This document shows, one piece after another, positions 61,581 to 64,000 of a stretch of DNA of 64,000 bases. Under the pieces are notes generated by a model that was given only the letters and a program-made list of their open reading frames with translations, was not told the origin of the DNA and made no database searches. Numbering within the stretch: position 1 is the first letter of the stretch; every line of letters starts with the position of its first letter. Source of the stretch: Poecilobothrus nobilitatus (taxonomy: Eukaryota; Arthropoda; Insecta; Diptera; Dolichopodidae); NCBI GenBank assembly GCA_947095535.1, contig OX352774.1, positions 216,182,965 to 216,246,964 on the forward strand, written 5' to 3'. Made by a program: the position numbers and the translations under genes.

Positions 61581-64000
61581 GTTTTCAAACCAACAGTACA
61601 ACACCATTTTATATTTTTTTTTTTTTGGTCTTGACATTTTATACTTAAATTTGACAAAAAAAAACTTTTAAAATTTCAAAAATATTAGAGTAAGAGAAAA
61701 GTATAAACATGTATAAACTACTCTATGATTCTAAAGATTATTAAAATTTATTTGAAAAGAAATTTTGAATATATTTAAAAGAACAAAAATTAACATGTCG
61801 GTTTTTATTTCACTAATTTATTAATCTAAAATTATAATCTTATAAAAATTATTAATCTTATTTTAATCTAAAATTATATTTAAAACTTTAGAACTATTTT
61901 AATGTGTCTGAAATTTAAGTAAATTTATAATGGGATGTCTAGAAACTAAAAGAATAAAATCTAAAATGTTAACAACTATATGTATATTGGGCACTATAAT
62001 TTTAACAATACCTATATATTATAAATAAACATATATTATATAAATTATTTTCATCTTATTATTAATTTAATATCAAATGAAAAATCTATATATATGATTT
62101 CTTTATTAATCATTCTTATTTTGTTTTCTTTTGTATTACTGTATGCAATTAATTTGTATTTTGCTTTTCTTTCAATCAATAATACAACTACATATACACA
62201 ACTATACAATTCTGTATTAAAAATTAAACAACACATTTAAAAAAAAAATAAAAAATTAATTAATAAATAAAAAAAAAAAGTAAACAAATAAATAAATTAT
62301 TAAGCAAACCCAACAACATAAAATTATTTCTTAAAATAAATACGATAGAAAAATTACAAAAATTAAAATAAAAAAAAAAACAAAAAACAAAATAAAATAA
62401 ATTAAATATGAAATAAAATTTTTTTTTAATTATAAATTTGTATTTGCAAAAAAAAATAAACAAATAAAAAACAAAAAATCATTAAATATTATATGAATTT
62501 AATATAAATAGAATGAAAACTAAACAATATGAAGCAAATAATTATAAAATAATAAATTTTAATTAATTTTTAAAATGAATAAACCAAAAACAAAAAAAAA
62601 TAAAATGTGATAAAGTAAATTTTGAAAGGAATTATTAATTTATCAACATTAAATAATTATTAATTCTTTTCTTTATTACAAAAAAAAAAAAAATAAATTT
62701 AATCATTTTTCAAATTAATTACTATTATTATTATTATTAATTTTATTATTTATAGAATAAAAAATAATATATAATATGATAAAAATTTTTAAATTGATTA
62801 AGTATTATTAATTAACAACAACAAAATTCAAAAAAAAAAAAAAAACAAGTAGCAAACAAAAAATTAAAAATATCTGTGAAATTTAATGGAAAAAAAAAAC
62901 AAAATCTAAATTGTATATTAAATTCAAAAAACAAAAATAACTGCTATCATTTCATTCAATCAAATCGTAATAAATAAAAACCAAAAAAAAAAAAAAAAAA
63001 GTCTAGTATACACAATAAATACATCATTTTCTAATAAATATTAATCCTTAATTTAAAATAAAGTATACGATTAGTATGATTATGATAATATTAATAATGC
63101 ACTAACACCATAATATACAAATCATACTTTACATTAGCTTGAATACAAACAAACAAAAAAATAAAATAAAAAACAAAAATTCATCTTTTCTTCAAAATTT
63201 TAATATAGAGCTTTTAATCATTGTTAAATCTTTTTATTAATATTAGTTAGTCTTTTTACTTAATATATATGAAATTAATATTATATATACTAACGATTAA
63301 TATCAAATGGATATTAAGATACTTACGTTAGTTATTTAAAATCAAAAAACAACCGGATATAGATAATTTTGAAAAAAAAAAAAAACAAAAAAAGAAAAAA
63401 AAACAAAATTAAAAAAAATTAAAAAAAACGAAAAAAAAAATATTCGGAACAATAAAAGATTTAGAAAGTAAACAATTTATACAGTTACTAAAGACTGATG
63501 AAATTTGTGATAGTGAATAATCATTTAATAAAATTGTTAATTATGTTTACTATGTGATAAAATGACAAAAAAAAAAAAATAAAATAAAATAAAAAGAAAA
63601 CTGTTACCGGCGAGATAAAAAATAATATGTACTTGTTTTTTTTTTTTTTTTTTTTTTTAATAATAATTATTATTAAAAAAAAAAAACTAAATACATATAA
63701 TTAAAAACATATATACATACATATATTATATACTAAATGCTATTAAATTAAAAGATTACAATGATAGTATATTGAACTATATTAAAATTAATATATTACT
63801 TACTAATATTAATCTATTAATAAACTTTTTAATACAAATTTTACATTATTAATACTAAAATTTATAATATTATTAAAAATGTTTATTAATAGAAAATGAA
63901 ATTCTGACCATAAAAGACTTAATTTATTATAGAAAAAAAAAACAAAAAAATTTCTTGTAATTAATAAAATTATGTTTAATTCCGTTGGAATTAAAAATAA
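61581..64000. other. AT-rich noncoding DNA, nothing recognised
   Basis: Long A-rich stretches and TATA repeats to the window end. Frames on the minus strand are Phe/Ile-rich artefacts. Confidence 0.5.

Overview
This window looks like one very AT-rich stretch (roughly four bases in five are A or T) of a nuclear insect genome, most plausibly a holometabolous insect such as a fly. The evidence is GT-AG introns from about 70 bp to 13 kb, strong codon bias to A/T-ending codons, long Gln/His/Asn/Ser homopolymers in the protein, tRNA-derived SINEs, and decayed non-LTR retrotransposons and terminal-inverted-repeat (TIR) elements. No prokaryotic features, authentic tRNA or rRNA genes, or CRISPR arrays were seen. 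The exact taxon cannot be read from the sequence.

There is one convincing protein gene, on the plus strand. Its coding exons lie at 36101-36227, 36659-37119, 37236-37536, 50923-53034 and 53104-53966, with a 5' UTR exon from 35848. They encode about 1287 residues. Residues ~205-540 look like a CABIT domain (the Themis/GAREM family), followed by a Gln/His-rich stretch and a long Asn/Ser/Thr-rich tail with tyrosine motifs. The best family guess is the insect Serrano/GAREM-like group; I did not recognise it well enough to give a symbol. A 13.4 kb intron splits the CABIT domain. The last intron has two in-phase donors, and all three splicing outcomes keep the frame.

Layout: 1-35.8 kb has no intact gene and is intergenic DNA and/or the gene's 5' intron. 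It holds three tRNA-derived SINE copies (3.3, 20.0 and 28.4 kb), an RNase H remnant of a non-LTR element (4.7 kb), a fold-back cluster (9.4-9.7 kb), a 1.0 kb TIR transposon with a broken RING-finger gene (11.45-12.47 kb), a degenerate tandem repeat (13.8-14.1 kb), a less AT-rich possible promoter/first exon (17.6-18.07 kb), a reverse-transcriptase tail remnant (25.9 kb) and a 104 bp MITE-like palindrome (34.2 kb). The long intron holds a second TIR element (45.8-47.2 kb) and the 3' end of another non-LTR element (48.0-48.4 kb). 54-64 kb is 3' UTR and AT-rich flank with a fourth SINE copy (59.1-59.3 kb).

The most unusual items are the RING-bearing TIR element with 28/31 matching TIRs and a TAA target duplication, and the SINE group in which one tRNA-like head is joined to two different tails.
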